From the NCBI GenBank assembly GCA_013360195.1, contig JABWCQ010000015.1, forward strand, positions 59,675 through 123,674: a DNA stretch of 64,000 bases, in the 5' to 3' direction. Within the stretch, counting starts at the first letter, position 1, and every line of letters begins with the position of its first letter. Below are positions 48,838-58,589 of the stretch, one piece after another. This stretch comes from a bacterium. GTDB lineage: Bacteria > Electryoneota > RPQS01. The position numbers and the translations under genes are program-made. The notes under the pieces are model-generated. The model ran no database searches. It had not been told where the DNA came from and saw only the letters and a list, made by a program, of their open reading frames with translations.

Positions 48838-51390
48838 TTACTGCTTATCTGAATTGTTCAAACTGCCAAATTGCAAAATCGCCGCTTCCATCAGCTTCAT
48901 CCGCGCTTCAAGGTCGGCAATCTTCTTGTCCTTCTCGCTGTTCAGCTTCGCCAACTCCTGCACCGCCGCGAACAGCACACCGTCCGCGTCAATGGTCGAG
49001 ATACCGAGCGAGTCGCTGCCCAGTTGGAACGCCTTCCAAAAATCCTGAGCCATCGGGCCGACGTGCTCGATTCCTTCTGCTTCCGACTTGTATTCCCAGT
49101 TCTTGATGGGAAGCGCCGCAACCTTCTCCAGCACAGCCTTGGTGTCGGTCAGGTGAATGTCGCGCTTCTTTGTGGAATCGGACACCGCAACCCAAGCGCT
49201 GCCGCCTGGTGCCAACGTCACGCCGGATGAAAGACCAGAATTGGTGTAAAGCCGTATTCCACCCGCAGCGCGCACGTTGAATTGGTTTGATACCGAGGAA
49301 GAAAAGCTCGAACCGCTGTTGTCCGCATAGACAAAACTCCCGGCATTGTTCGCCTGAGCTTGATGTCCCATTGCCACCGAGTAGTTCCCCAACGCCTGAT
49401 TGCTCTGCCCGCCCGGCACCGTGGCATATTGTCCCGAAGCAATATTCGCATTGCCGCCGCCAATGAACGCGTGTGTGCCTGAGGAGAGATTGGCAGAACC
49501 GCCGACGATGGAGCTGTTCAAGCCCGATGCCAATTGATCTTGGCCACTGCCGATGAATGCATAAGTAGCGCCTGCTCCAATAGTGTTGTTGAGTCCGCAA
49601 CCGATAAAGGCATTCCATCCTTCTACGTCATTGCCCAGCCCGCAGACGATTGCAGAGTGTTCGCCGCGAACCGAATTTGTGTCCGAGTCGAGAAGTCCGC
49701 CGCCGCCGCCGATGAAAGAGTAGCCTCCCCGCACAAAGTTGCGCATGCCACCGCCAATGAAAGAATGCGTGCCGGATGCCAATTGATCTTGGCCACTGCC
49801 GATGAATGCATAAGTAGCGCCTGCTCCAATAGTGTTGTTGAGTCCGCAACCGATAAAGGCGTTCCATCCTTCTACGTCATTCCCCAATCCGCAGACGATC
49901 GCAGAATGCTCTCCTCGTACTGAATTTGAGTCTTGACTCAACCACCCCCCGCCTCCCCCGATGAATGAGAAGTCGCCGCGCGAATTGTTACGGATTCCTC
50001 CACCAACAAAGGATCCCGGGCCGGATGCCAAATTCCTCGACCCGCCCACGACAACCGCGAATACGTTGCTAGCCGAATTTGAGTCCGAGATAAAAGTTCC
50101 ACCGCCTCCCCCGACGAATGAATAGTCGCCGCGCGCTATGTTTCCGCCGCCACCGCCGACCGTCGCGGACGCACCTAAGGCATCATTTGAGACGCCGCCG
50201 CCGACCGTCGCCGCCCCACCTGAGGCGACATTGGTGATTCCACCGCTGACTGTCGCAGAAAAGCCTGCGGCGACATTTTCATATCCGCCGCCGACCGTAG
50301 CGTATTCTGCGCTCGCTTCACATAGAATTCCTCCACCGATTGAAGTATAGGAAGTGGAGGCATTATTAAACCGTCCTCCACTTACCGTCGAATAGTACCC
50401 CGACGCAGTATCCTGCTGCCCTCCGCCGACAAACGAGAATCTCCCCGACGCCACGTTGTTGTTTCCTCCCGCCACGACCGCAAAACTATCCGACGCCGTA
50501 TTATTCAATCCGCCGCCGATGCGCGCACCGTATCCGGTGGCGTCGTTGTCTTGTCCGCCACCAATGGAAGCAATCCAATTCGTCGCACGATTGGCGTAAC
50601 CCGATTGAATGCCGGAGTATGGACCCTGCGCGTAGTTGCCGCCTCCACCACCCACCGCGGAGTAGTTGCCTCGTGCACTGTTCGAGTCAATCGCGCTTGC
50701 TCCACCGCCGCCGCCAACGGTTGCATATTGTCCGTTTGTGCGATTGTTGCGACCGCCGCCAATATTGGAGTTCAAACCTACTGCTCCATTGTCGTTTCCT
50801 CCGGCCACAACTGTGTTCTGTCCGCTGGCGGTATTATCCGATCCGCTGAGAACCGCCGCGCGGTTGGCAGATGCCGTGTTCGTTCCACCCAGTGCAACCG
50901 AGTTCGACCCCGAGGCTGTGTTGTTCGAACCTGCCACAAACGAGTTGCTCCCCGAGTTTGTCTGTCCGGGTCCGAATGTCCCCTTGCCCGTGACGGTGAG
51001 GTCGTTCAAGACGGTGCCACCCAGCGCACCGTCCACCGTTCCCACGCGATAAGCGTGACCGACCGAGACGACTTGATTTCTCGGACTCATTTCCGTATCT
51101 GCACCAATCGTCACGCCCAGCCAACGGTTGACAGCAAACGAGTCCGGCAGCACGGTCACGGAACCTAACAATACGTTGAACAGCCCATCTGTCACCGTTA
51201 CGGCTGGATGCGACTCTGTCCAAATCGCCGTTCCGCCGCCTGCGGAACCGTAAAGTCGAAAGGTCATCGCCACCGTCGTGTCCAGCGGCGCACCGCCCAA
51301 CGAGGTCAATTGTCCCTGATAGTTGACAAGTTGCGGTATCGCAAAGGCGTTCAGGGCCGCGGCCAAAAGGGCTGCAAGTGCGGTTTTCAT
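48838..51390 (-). CDS. YadA-head/S74 surface protein
   Basis: This 850-residue protein has a signal peptide (1-17), then an N-terminal beta domain (LVNYQGQLTSLGGAPLDTTV; about 18-120). A long series of YadA-type head repeats follows (about 135-690, units like ASGxNSxxxGGxxNxAxG). The end carries an S74 intramolecular chaperone domain (SDSTKKRDIHLTDTKAVLEK, with the Ser/Lys site, about 735-800) and a short coiled coil. The head would form a trimeric left-handed beta-roll displayed outside the cell. S74 domains self-cleave after trimerisation in phage tail spikes. There is no YadA membrane anchor, so secretion or another anchor must apply. Confidence 0.85.
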   Translation of the reverse strand: MKTALAALLAAALNAFAIPQLVNYQGQLTSLGGAPLDTTVAMTFRLYGSAGGGTAIWTESHPAVTVTDGLFNVLLGSVTVLPDSFAVNRWLGVTIGADTEMSPRNQVVSVGHAYRVGTVDGALGGTVLNDLTVTGKGTFGPGQTNSGSNSFVAGSNNTASGSNSVALGGTNTASANRAAVLSGSDNTASGQNTVVAGGNDNGAVGLNSNIGGGRNNRTNGQYATVGGGGGASAIDSNSARGNYSAVGGGGGNYAQGPYSGIQSGYANRATNWIASIGGGQDNDATGYGARIGGGLNNTASDSFAVVAGGNNNVASGRFSFVGGGQQDTASGYYSTVSGGRFNNASTSYTSIGGGILCEASAEYATVGGGYENVAAGFSATVSGGITNVASGGAATVGGGVSNDALGASATVGGGGGNIARGDYSFVGGGGGTFISDSNSASNVFAVVVGGSRNLASGPGSFVGGGIRNNSRGDFSFIGGGGGWLSQDSNSVRGEHSAIVCGLGNDVEGWNAFIGCGLNNTIGAGATYAFIGSGQDQLASGTHSFIGGGMRNFVRGGYSFIGGGGGLLDSDTNSVRGEHSAIVCGLGNDVEGWNAFIGCGLNNTIGAGATYAFIGSGQDQLASGLNSSIVGGSANLSSGTHAFIGGGNANIASGQYATVPGGQSNQALGNYSVAMGHQAQANNAGSFVYADNSGSSFSSSVSNQFNVRAAGGIRLYTNSGLSSGVTLAPGGSAWVAVSDSTKKRDIHLTDTKAVLEKVAALPIKNWEYKSEAEGIEHVGPMAQDFWKAFQLGSDSLGISTIDADGVLFAAVQELAKLNSEKDKKIADLEARMKLMEAAILQFGSLNNSDKQ
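49526..49860. repeat. Internal direct repeat in the surface-protein gene
   Basis: The 86 bases at 49,526-49,611 recur exactly at 49,775-49,860. Similarity extends beyond both ends, giving a 249-bp period (83 residues). It encodes a duplicated block of YadA-type head repeats. Confidence 0.9.
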
Positions 51391-51568
51391 CGGGATTCTC
51401 CGTGATTTCAGTATTCAACAAGGTATTCTACAATTTACCCTTTAATAAGCAGACGTGTCAACAAACTCATATGTGCTCAAGTATTGTGGTTCGATATGCT
51501 TCAAGGGTGTTAAAATAATGTAAAATCAAGTTTTAAACATCCGCGATGGGTCATCAAAACAGTGTATA
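51391..51568. other. Upstream region of the surface-protein operon
   Basis: This AT-rich stretch lies between the surface-protein start and the IS remnant. It probably contains the leftward promoter, but no clear -35/-10 pair could be chosen. Confidence 0.35.
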
Positions 51569-51770
51569 CACAAAAACCGAGGCGAAGCACTAATTGTGGC
51601 AGTTTATGCAGCTTGCGAACAAAAATCTAATCCGGTCAGGCCACACAGCTCCCTGGGCTACAACCCGCCCGCGCCGGAAACGAAAAAACAATTACTTCCG
51701 TCCCCGCTACGCTACGACGGAAGTAAGCAAGTGTAATCTTGCAACTGGTACAGAAAATGGGGGCAGACCA
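51569..51770 (+). mobile_element. IS3-family transposase (OrfB) C-terminal remnant
   Basis: In the frame ending at 51,736 the sequence reads NPVRPHSSLGYNPPAPETKK, the characteristic C-terminus of IS3-family (IS407-like) OrfB transposases. The following bases up to about 51,770 (TGGTACAGAAAATGGGGGCA) look like the IS right terminal inverted repeat. Everything upstream of the last 40 codons is lost. Confidence 0.75.
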
Positions 51771-52430
51771 GTGCTCGATGACCTTGACAAGATTACTTTC
51801 ACCAGTCTTCCCAAAGGCGTAACCCGGGAATTTGCCGGACAATCTCAGGAATACAAAGAGTCAAGCACAGGACTTTACTACTTCTTCCTCCTCGCGCTTG
51901 TGTTCATTTTCCTGGTGCTTGCGGCGCAGTTCGAAAGCTTCGTGCATCCCTTCACGATTCTTCTGTCTGTGCCGCTTGCTGTCTTCGGAGCGCTGGTCTC
52001 GTTGTTCGTGTTTGGACAATCAATGAACATCTACTCGCAGATTGGTCTCATCATGTTGATAGGATTGGTGACAAAGAATGCAATTCTTATTGTCGAGTTT
52101 GCCAATCAGCTCCGCGCGCGAGGCAGGGAGGTGAAAGATGCCATTGTCGAGGCTTCGCTCATTCGCCTGAGACCTATTCTCATGACCTCTTTTGCGACAA
52201 TCTTCGGCATTCTGCCCATTGCCATCGGACTGGGTGCGGGCGCCGAAGCACGCAGGCCGCTTGGAATTGCCGTGGTCGGCGGTATGCTGTTCTCAACCTT
52301 CCTCACTCTCGTGTTGGTGCCGGTGGTCTATTCGATTTTTGCCAAATACACTCCGGTACATGAGGTGGAAAAAGCTATCGTCGAAGAGCAGGAGGCTGAC
52401 CTTGCTGCATCGCCACAACACGCGAGCTAA
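51771..52430 (+). pseudogene. Truncated RND efflux transporter (AcrB/HAE1-type) C-terminus
   Basis: About 220 residues of the C-terminal membrane half of an RND pump remain. They include AGQSQEYKESSTGLYYFFLL, FIFLVLAAQFESFVHPFTIL, GLVTKNAILIVEFANQL and RLRPILMTSFATIFGILPIA. The N-terminal three quarters, including the periplasmic porter domains, are missing. The reading frame opens directly out of the IS right end, so an IS insertion plus deletion removed the 5' part. A strong terminator follows. It cannot be a working pump. Confidence 0.85.
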
Positions 52431-52448
52431 GTTTCTGTAGCTGAATGT

Positions 52449-52482
52449 AAAAAGCCCCCGGAAATACCCGGGGGCTTTTTTT
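52449..52482 (+). terminator. Rho-independent terminator of the RND gene
   Basis: A perfect 13-bp stem (AAAAAGCCCCCGG/CCGGGGGCTTTTT) with a six-base loop and T-run lies 18 bases after the transporter stop. It can also act leftward. Confidence 0.93.
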
Positions 52483-52782
52483 GAGGTTCGTACCCTCAAT
52501 GCCTCTAATTCAGCAGATTTTTCTCTAAGATTGGTTAAAACAATGTCTTGCTAAGTTCAATATTTGAGAAAAATCTCTTGACCATGTGTTCATATGAATG
52601 TATATTATGACAATCTTAATAGCAATTTGTTCAAAACAACATTATGCAAATACAACAATGGAGTTATGAAGAACGGGCGATCCGAAGACCGCCCGCCTCG
52701 TCATAGGCTAACGCTGCTAGTGTGGGTGACGAAATGTTAGCCTACTACCTGTACAAGGAGAGAAACGATGAGTCCTTGCGAG
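52483..52782. other. Intergenic region after the hybrid kinase
   Basis: This AT-rich stretch of 300 bases holds no clear gene. A 10-codon frame with an excellent ribosome-binding site (AAGGAGAG, ATG at 52,768, stop at 52,800) runs rightward into the end of the kinase gene; it is probably chance. Confidence 0.4.
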
Positions 52783-54852
52783 TTAGATTGCGATGCTTGA
52801 TGGCACTTGCACGGTTTGTCGGTTCATGTTAAGCGAATGACGAACCGCACGCGCCAACTCTTTTATGCTGAATGGCTTGTCGAGTATTGCACTGTACTGT
52901 CCAAGATTGGATGCCTGTGCACTGAATCCCGAACAAAGTATAATCGGTATGTCGCCGCGAATTTCGTGTATCTGCAGCGCAAGGTCTTCGCCCGAGAGAT
53001 CCGGAATGGAGGAATCCGTGATAATAAGGTCAATATCGTGCGACGACTCCCTGAATTGCATCATGGCGGAGTGTGAGCAATCCGCAACGGACACCCTGTA
53101 TCCAAGATACTCAAGCATTTGTTTGCCGAGTTCAAGAATCAGCGGTTCATCGTCAACCCAGAGAATGTGCTCGCCGCCCTTGACGTCGAGGACATGATTC
53201 TCAGTGCTCACATGCGCTTCCGCTATAGATCGCGGAAACAGAATCGTAAATGTCGTTCCGCACCCCGGCTCGGACTTAACGTGAATTGATCCGCCGTGTC
53301 GGCGTACAATGCCCTTTACGACGAACAGGCCAAGTCCCGTGCCTTCCTCATTGTCCTTGGTTGTGAAGAACGGTTCGAAAATTCTCGCTTGCGTTTCGGG
53401 GCTCATTCCCTTGCCCGTATCCGAAATCTCGAGGCGGACGTATTGGCCTCTGCGAGTTCCGTTTGGCCCGAAACTGTCCAAATGTACTTCGGTTTCCGAA
53501 ATGCGGATGCGTAGCACCCCACCGGTTTCTTTCATTGCATGCCCGGCATTCACTCCAAGATTCATCAATATCTGGTGAATCTGATGATAGTCAGCTCCGA
53601 TAACATCGCGCTCGGTTTCAAACGCGCGCTCTACGGAAATCCCCACCGGAAGTGACACGCGCAGCAACTTTATGCTGTTGTCAACAATCGTGCTGAGCTT
53701 GATCATTTGCAATCCGTCAGTCTCTTTCTTGCTGATATTTAATATCTGAATGGCAACGTCTTTTGCGTGCTGTGCCGACTCCAGAGCGATTTCCAGATTC
53801 TCGCGAACAGTGCTTTCCTTCGGCAAGTCCTCCAGGGTCATGTCAAGGTATCCGATAATAGGTGTGAGCAGCTTGTTCAGGTCGTGAGCCAGACCGCTCG
53901 TCATCGTTCCAATTGTACTCAGAGCTTGCAGCCTTCGGAGCGCGGCCTCAAGCCTCTGATTCTCCGATTCTATCTTTTTCTGCTCGCTTAAGTCGGTAAT
54001 CAAGCTGATGTAATACTTCGGCATCCCATCCTGGTCGCGATGGATAACCGATGTCACTCGAGCCCACGCAATCGAACCGTCCTTGCGAATGTAGCGTTTT
54101 TCAAAGCCCGAATCGCGCGAGTGTTCATACACCAGTGAAGACGCCATTTCCATGGTCAGCGCTTGATCTTCGGAATATGTGAATTCAAGGACGGACTTGC
54201 CGACAATTTCGCTCGACTGCCGGTCGAGCAACTTGCAGAAGCTCCGGTTGGCAAAAAGATAGTGACCTTCAAGACTGATAATGGCAAGCCCGGTTGAAGA
54301 ATTCGCAAACGCTTCGTGAAACCGCGCCTCGCTGTCTAACTGAGCTTGAAATGCGGCGACTCTCAAGTCTATATCAATCAATGAGCCGGAAATTCTCTTG
54401 ATTCGGCCCTGTTTGTCTCGCACGGGCAGTCCGGAGAGATTCATCCAGATATATTCCCCGCCGAAGGACTCAAACCGGCAATCGAACGAAAAGCGCTTGC
54501 CCGCGCGCAGATACTGTTTCAAATTGTTGCGAATCTGAATCAAGTCTTCGGGATGAATGAGTTCGAATAGTCCGCGCAGCCTAAGTCGTTGCCTCGGTGA
54601 TTCAAAGCCCAACAGCTTGAAAAAACTGTCCGAAACAAACACTTTGTCCGTTTGCCTGTCCCAGTCCCATATTCCGCATGCAGCTCCGTCCATCACTCCT
54701 TCAAACCTGTCTTCGTAGTCACGGAGAGCGCGCTCAAGCCTGTCGCAATACTGATATGTCGTCTCTGTCGGCTGCTGCTCCGGCTCGTGAACTCTCGAAC
54801 CCGTGCGCGTCAGGACATCGTGTTCATCTTTTTTTCGCGTCATGAATGTCAA
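52783..54852 (-). CDS. Hybrid PAS sensor histidine kinase with receiver domain
   Basis: This 689-residue soluble kinase has two PAS domains (about 45-165 and 175-295), an H-box with His323 (SGLAHDLNKLLTP), an N-box (ILMNLGVNAGHAMK), G-boxes (DTGKGMS, GTGLGLFVVKGIV), and a C-terminal receiver at about 565-680 with acceptor Asp in LIITDSSIPDLSG. No transmembrane helix is present, so it senses an internal signal. It is the last gene of the leftward signalling cluster and may receive phosphate from, or pass it to, the receiver encoded ten bases upstream. Confidence 0.92.
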   Translation of the reverse strand: MTFMTRKKDEHDVLTRTGSRVHEPEQQPTETTYQYCDRLERALRDYEDRFEGVMDGAACGIWDWDRQTDKVFVSDSFFKLLGFESPRQRLRLRGLFELIHPEDLIQIRNNLKQYLRAGKRFSFDCRFESFGGEYIWMNLSGLPVRDKQGRIKRISGSLIDIDLRVAAFQAQLDSEARFHEAFANSSTGLAIISLEGHYLFANRSFCKLLDRQSSEIVGKSVLEFTYSEDQALTMEMASSLVYEHSRDSGFEKRYIRKDGSIAWARVTSVIHRDQDGMPKYYISLITDLSEQKKIESENQRLEAALRRLQALSTIGTMTSGLAHDLNKLLTPIIGYLDMTLEDLPKESTVRENLEIALESAQHAKDVAIQILNISKKETDGLQMIKLSTIVDNSIKLLRVSLPVGISVERAFETERDVIGADYHQIHQILMNLGVNAGHAMKETGGVLRIRISETEVHLDSFGPNGTRRGQYVRLEISDTGKGMSPETQARIFEPFFTTKDNEEGTGLGLFVVKGIVRRHGGSIHVKSEPGCGTTFTILFPRSIAEAHVSTENHVLDVKGGEHILWVDDEPLILELGKQMLEYLGYRVSVADCSHSAMMQFRESSHDIDLIITDSSIPDLSGEDLALQIHEIRGDIPIILCSGFSAQASNLGQYSAILDKPFSIKELARAVRHSLNMNRQTVQVPSSIAI

Positions 54853-54861
54853 CTTCCCCTG

Positions 54862-55296
54862 TTATCTACGAATCGACTGTTGCCGGGACGATCTACTTCT
54901 TTTCAAGACCTTCCGCGAGGTCAGCGATTGTCGAAGGTGCGGAAGCAACTCTTCAAATTCATGCGTCTTGTCAAGCACGGAATCGGCGCCCGCCTCAATA
55001 TACTTGCGCATGGTGATTGGATTGAGGTCGGTTGACCATGCGATCACGTAAGTCCCTTGGCCCGAGGAGCGGATGGCGTTCAGTACTCTGAACCCGGATT
55101 CACCGGCAATGTTGCAGTCCAAAATAACGATATCCGGATGATGCGTTTTCAAGTATTCTAATGCTTCGGACATCGAACTTGCCACTGCCACACCTTCTTC
55201 CCCCAGAAGGACCGATACCGCCTCCAAGATGCGGGTCACGATCACGGGTGAATCGTCAACGATTAGGAGAGAGTGCTTGGCAGGCGGTTCAGTCAT
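54862..55296 (-). CDS. Stand-alone receiver-domain response regulator
   Basis: This 144-residue protein is a single receiver domain: SLLIVDDSPVIV (acidic pair), acceptor Asp in IVILDCNIAGESGF, a switch Thr/Ser region VIAWSTD and VLDKT Lys. It has no output domain; only a basic tail of about 20 residues follows. I chose the ATG at 55,296; a TTG ten codons upstream is the alternative. Neither has a well-placed ribosome-binding site. It lies between the NarL-type regulator and the hybrid kinase and may act as a phosphate relay. Confidence 0.85.
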   Translation of the reverse strand: MTEPPAKHSLLIVDDSPVIVTRILEAVSVLLGEEGVAVASSMSEALEYLKTHHPDIVILDCNIAGESGFRVLNAIRSSGQGTYVIAWSTDLNPITMRKYIEAGADSVLDKTHEFEELLPHLRQSLTSRKVLKRSRSSRQQSIRR

Positions 55297-55476
55297 GTGT
55301 TGATTCGGCAACGTCCTTCGGACCAAGGGTTACGCGCTAACTTCTACCTAAATATATCGCCGCCCATGGGGGCGGCGGTATCGGTGAGTTTCTCAATATC
55401 GAGTCCGATTCTCAGGTGCGATTCTGTAGGACGAAAGCCGATATAATGGACTTCTTTATCAGGAATTACTAGTGTT

Positions 55477-56109
55477 CTATCCGTCTAACTTATTTGAAAT
55501 CACGTAGTGAGTGAGTTCCGCATTAGATTTTAGTTGCATTTTCTCCAATATTCGTGACCTATATGTACTAACAGTCTTGACACTCAAAGAGAGGTCATTG
55601 GCGATCTCCGTCACTGTCTTTCCAGAGGCAATAAGGGTCAGTACCTGAAATTCTCGATCTGAGAGCTGCTCATGGGGAGCCATTGTATCTCTGGAGCTTA
55701 CATAAGTTGCCAGTTTTTCGGCGACTGAGGCCGTCACGAATTTCTTACCTTCTGCAACTGTCCGAATGGCCCCGACGAGATCTGTCGCGGCAGCTTCTTT
55801 ATTTAAGTAGCCGCTGGCGCCTGCACGGATGACCCGTATGGCATACTGGTCTTCAGGGTGCATGCTCAGCACAAGCACCGGCAACTCGGGGCGAAGCCTC
55901 TTGACCGTGGCAAGCACATCAAGGCCTCCTCGCCCGGGCATGGTAAGATCCAACACTAGAATATCAAACCGTACGGTCTCCATTTGTTCCAGAAAGTCGG
56001 GTCCGTTCGACGCCTCACCGACAAGCGAAATGTCGGGAGTCTCAGACAGTATTTGCTTCAAGCCCTCACGGACTATCTTATGATCATCGACAATAAAAAC
56101 ACGTATCAT
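55477..56109 (-). CDS. NarL/FixJ-type response regulator
   Basis: This 210-residue regulator has a receiver domain (IRVFIVDDHKIVREGLKQIL; acceptor Asp in ILVLDLTMPGRGG near residue 54; switch Ser in LVLSMH; LNKEAA Lys). A LuxR-type helix-turn-helix follows (LSDREFQVLTLIASGKTVTE, VKTVSTYRSRILEKMQL; about 145-205). It starts 11 bases after the NarX-like kinase gene and is its cognate regulator by position and type. Confidence 0.95.
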   Translation of the reverse strand: MIRVFIVDDHKIVREGLKQILSETPDISLVGEASNGPDFLEQMETVRFDILVLDLTMPGRGGLDVLATVKRLRPELPVLVLSMHPEDQYAIRVIRAGASGYLNKEAAATDLVGAIRTVAEGKKFVTASVAEKLATYVSSRDTMAPHEQLSDREFQVLTLIASGKTVTEIANDLSLSVKTVSTYRSRILEKMQLKSNAELTHYVISNKLDG

Positions 56110-56120
56110 CCGATTTCTTT

Positions 56121-58589
56121 CTATTGAATTGGCAATGAGACCTTCACGAGCGTCCCATGTGGATTCAATCTTTCAAATTCTGCTTTTCCGCCAAAGTACT
56201 CGGCGCGTTCTCGAATGCTTAACAATCCGAACGACTTGGAGTCTTGAACATCGCTTTGGTGTATCCCGACACCGTCATCGCTGATTTTTAATACGATATT
56301 GCCCGCATCTTCGAAGACTTCCACCGCAACGCGCTGTGCGTTGGCGTGGCGTGCAACGTTCGTCAAAGCCTCCTGAGTGATCCTGAAAAGAGTCGTCGAA
56401 AGCTCCTTGGTGAGGAGTTTCTCGGGGAAAATGAAGTCGAGTTGGTTTGCGACTCCGGTTCTTTCCGTGAATTGATGGAGCTGCCACTCGATTGCCGCCG
56501 CAACACCGAGGTCATCAAGAATGCCGGGACGAAGTTCTGCGGTCATTCGCTTGACGGTCTTAATCATGCTGTCCACAAGATTGAGCATTATCTCCAGTTT
56601 GCCGGATTGCGGCGCACCCGTTATTTGCCTGGACAGATTCATCAGATCGATTTTCAAAGCCGTGAGCATCTGTCCCAAATCGTCGTGAATATTCCGTGCG
56701 ATGGCGGTGCGTTCATCTTCTCGTACGGAAATCAGGTGTGCGACCAAACTCCGAATTTCATACTCAGCCTGTGCAAGCTCAGTGACGTTGACGACAGTTC
56801 CAATGAGTTTACGTGGTTTGCCGTCATCATCTTTGATAACCGCAACCGTATAGCGAAACACCGTCTGCTCTTGACCGGAAGCGAGATACTCCGACTGTCC
56901 TTCGATTGAATCGCTGCTTGATTCCCCATTGGGGGTATTCAGGAGATGCTCAATCTTATCGGAAATTGAAAACAATCGCAATGTCTCGAACAGCGGCATA
57001 GGGCCGAGTTTGGGATTTCGTCCAACCATTGCATACAGATTGTCCGACCAAAACATCTCTTCGGTAGCCAAATCTACTTCCCAGCTTCCGATACGGCCTG
57101 TATTCTGGGATTTCACGAGATGTAGTTGACGGCGTTCTAACTCGTATTGTGCTTCCACGATATTGGAGACATCGCGGATAATCGCATGCACTCTTGTTCC
57201 GTTCGCAGTCGGAACAACGGTTGTGGAAACATCGGCCGGGAAGACCGAACCGTCGGCGCGTTTGAAGGTCACCAAACCCCGGTACGAGCCTTCGCGTTCA
57301 CGTGTTTCCACTGCCACGCGCCCGCTTGGACTGGAGTGATCGAAAAGAGCTTCTCGTCCAATCGATCGAAACTGTTCTTCAGTGTAGCCAAACAACCGGC
57401 AAGCGGAGGGATTTGCCCGCAGCAGCTCGCCTTCAGGTGAAGCGACCAGAATTGCATCAAGCGATCGGTCAAACAGCATGCGATACTCGGCATCAATCAG
57501 CCGGAGTTCCGTTTCGAGCTTTTGCTGTGCTATCGTATATTCGAGTTCCAGCCTCTTGGCATTCTGATTGTCACGATAGGTGACAAAGAACAGTCCCAAA
57601 CCACTCAAAAGAAAGAGCAGCAGGAAGATGATAGCAGTCGAGCGTACTTCGAACTGATGAAATTCAGTCAGGGCACGCGTATCAAAGGTGACCAGGAGCG
57701 GCCACGGAAAATCCTCTCCGACTCCCTGAACTGCAAGCAATTCAGCACCGCGAACGGAAGTCTTGGTGTAAACCGAGTCAGCATTGACAGAATCGCCCTG
57801 CAGAATATCCTTCAGCGATGTTTCACTGATTAAGATTTCCTCAGGAACGTCGGGATTGTGCAGGACAACCAGATTTGCACGATCAAAAACTAGATACTGC
57901 ACGAATCTGCCCAGCGCACCGACCGTTCCGGTAATTCTGGGGATGATTTTAGCCGAGCAGGAAATTCTGAAAACCGCGGCGCCGACAGTCATCGTGTCTC
58001 CTTGCGCCTGCGATGCAAGGAAGGGCAGAACGAAACAGACATGCGACGGCACGCCGTGCTCGTCAGACGTGAAGAAACTGCTGACGGACTTGATCTGACC
58101 TAGTCGCGGAAGCAAATGAGCAGCTTCATTGACTGACAGGTTGGTGCCCGGAGGCCGTGAAACAATCGTGGTTCCATCGGACTGGACTACGGTCACCGAT
58201 TCGTAGCTTGAATTCCCGAACTTCGGCGCAAGCCATTCGACAAGCGGGGCGACTGCTGATACCGATGACGAATCGTCGGACAGCAGCAAGTTCAACTTAT
58301 CAGAGTGCCATTGACCGTCGAACACATATCGCATGTCACTTTGACGCTCATTCCACCACGAGTCAAGCTGTTCCAATCTGGAGACTGTAATGTTGCGCAC
58401 GTCCTTCTTCGCATCGGCGATGACTTGCCTGTATTCCTGCACGGAATTGTAAATGAGCAGAAGTGCACTGCACAGCAGAATTCCACCAAGCACAATTCCA
58501 AACTGGCGCCACCCTAATCCGAGGAAGCCGCGTTCTTTAGCCTGACCAGTTTCTTGATGGGGATTCTCTTGCATTTCAAGTTCGGGCAC
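56121..58589 (-). CDS. NarX-type membrane sensor histidine kinase
   Basis: This 822-residue kinase has two transmembrane helices (about 28-50, FGIVLGGILLCSALLLIYNS; and about 318-341) flanking a periplasmic sensor of about 265 residues that resembles a dCACHE domain. Two PAS domains follow (about 365-480 and 490-605). The HisKA_3 box IARNIHDDLGQMLTALKIDL has its His near residue 635, and the HATPase has SDDGVGIH and FGLLSIRERAEYFGG. HisKA_3 kinases pair with NarL-type regulators, and such a gene follows directly. Confidence 0.93.
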   Translation of the reverse strand: MPELEMQENPHQETGQAKERGFLGLGWRQFGIVLGGILLCSALLLIYNSVQEYRQVIADAKKDVRNITVSRLEQLDSWWNERQSDMRYVFDGQWHSDKLNLLLSDDSSSVSAVAPLVEWLAPKFGNSSYESVTVVQSDGTTIVSRPPGTNLSVNEAAHLLPRLGQIKSVSSFFTSDEHGVPSHVCFVLPFLASQAQGDTMTVGAAVFRISCSAKIIPRITGTVGALGRFVQYLVFDRANLVVLHNPDVPEEILISETSLKDILQGDSVNADSVYTKTSVRGAELLAVQGVGEDFPWPLLVTFDTRALTEFHQFEVRSTAIIFLLLFLLSGLGLFFVTYRDNQNAKRLELEYTIAQQKLETELRLIDAEYRMLFDRSLDAILVASPEGELLRANPSACRLFGYTEEQFRSIGREALFDHSSPSGRVAVETREREGSYRGLVTFKRADGSVFPADVSTTVVPTANGTRVHAIIRDVSNIVEAQYELERRQLHLVKSQNTGRIGSWEVDLATEEMFWSDNLYAMVGRNPKLGPMPLFETLRLFSISDKIEHLLNTPNGESSSDSIEGQSEYLASGQEQTVFRYTVAVIKDDDGKPRKLIGTVVNVTELAQAEYEIRSLVAHLISVREDERTAIARNIHDDLGQMLTALKIDLMNLSRQITGAPQSGKLEIMLNLVDSMIKTVKRMTAELRPGILDDLGVAAAIEWQLHQFTERTGVANQLDFIFPEKLLTKELSTTLFRITQEALTNVARHANAQRVAVEVFEDAGNIVLKISDDGVGIHQSDVQDSKSFGLLSIRERAEYFGGKAEFERLNPHGTLVKVSLPIQ

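Noticed and set aside
49400..50900. CRISPR-like or tandem DNA array
   Set aside because: The periodicity comes from short YadA-type peptide repeats inside a long intact gene; repeats are degenerate and there are no unique spacers.
52768..52800. Ten-codon peptide gene with an ideal ribosome-binding site and two Cys
   Set aside because: The site is good, but the frame is too short to support without conservation, and it overlaps the kinase end.
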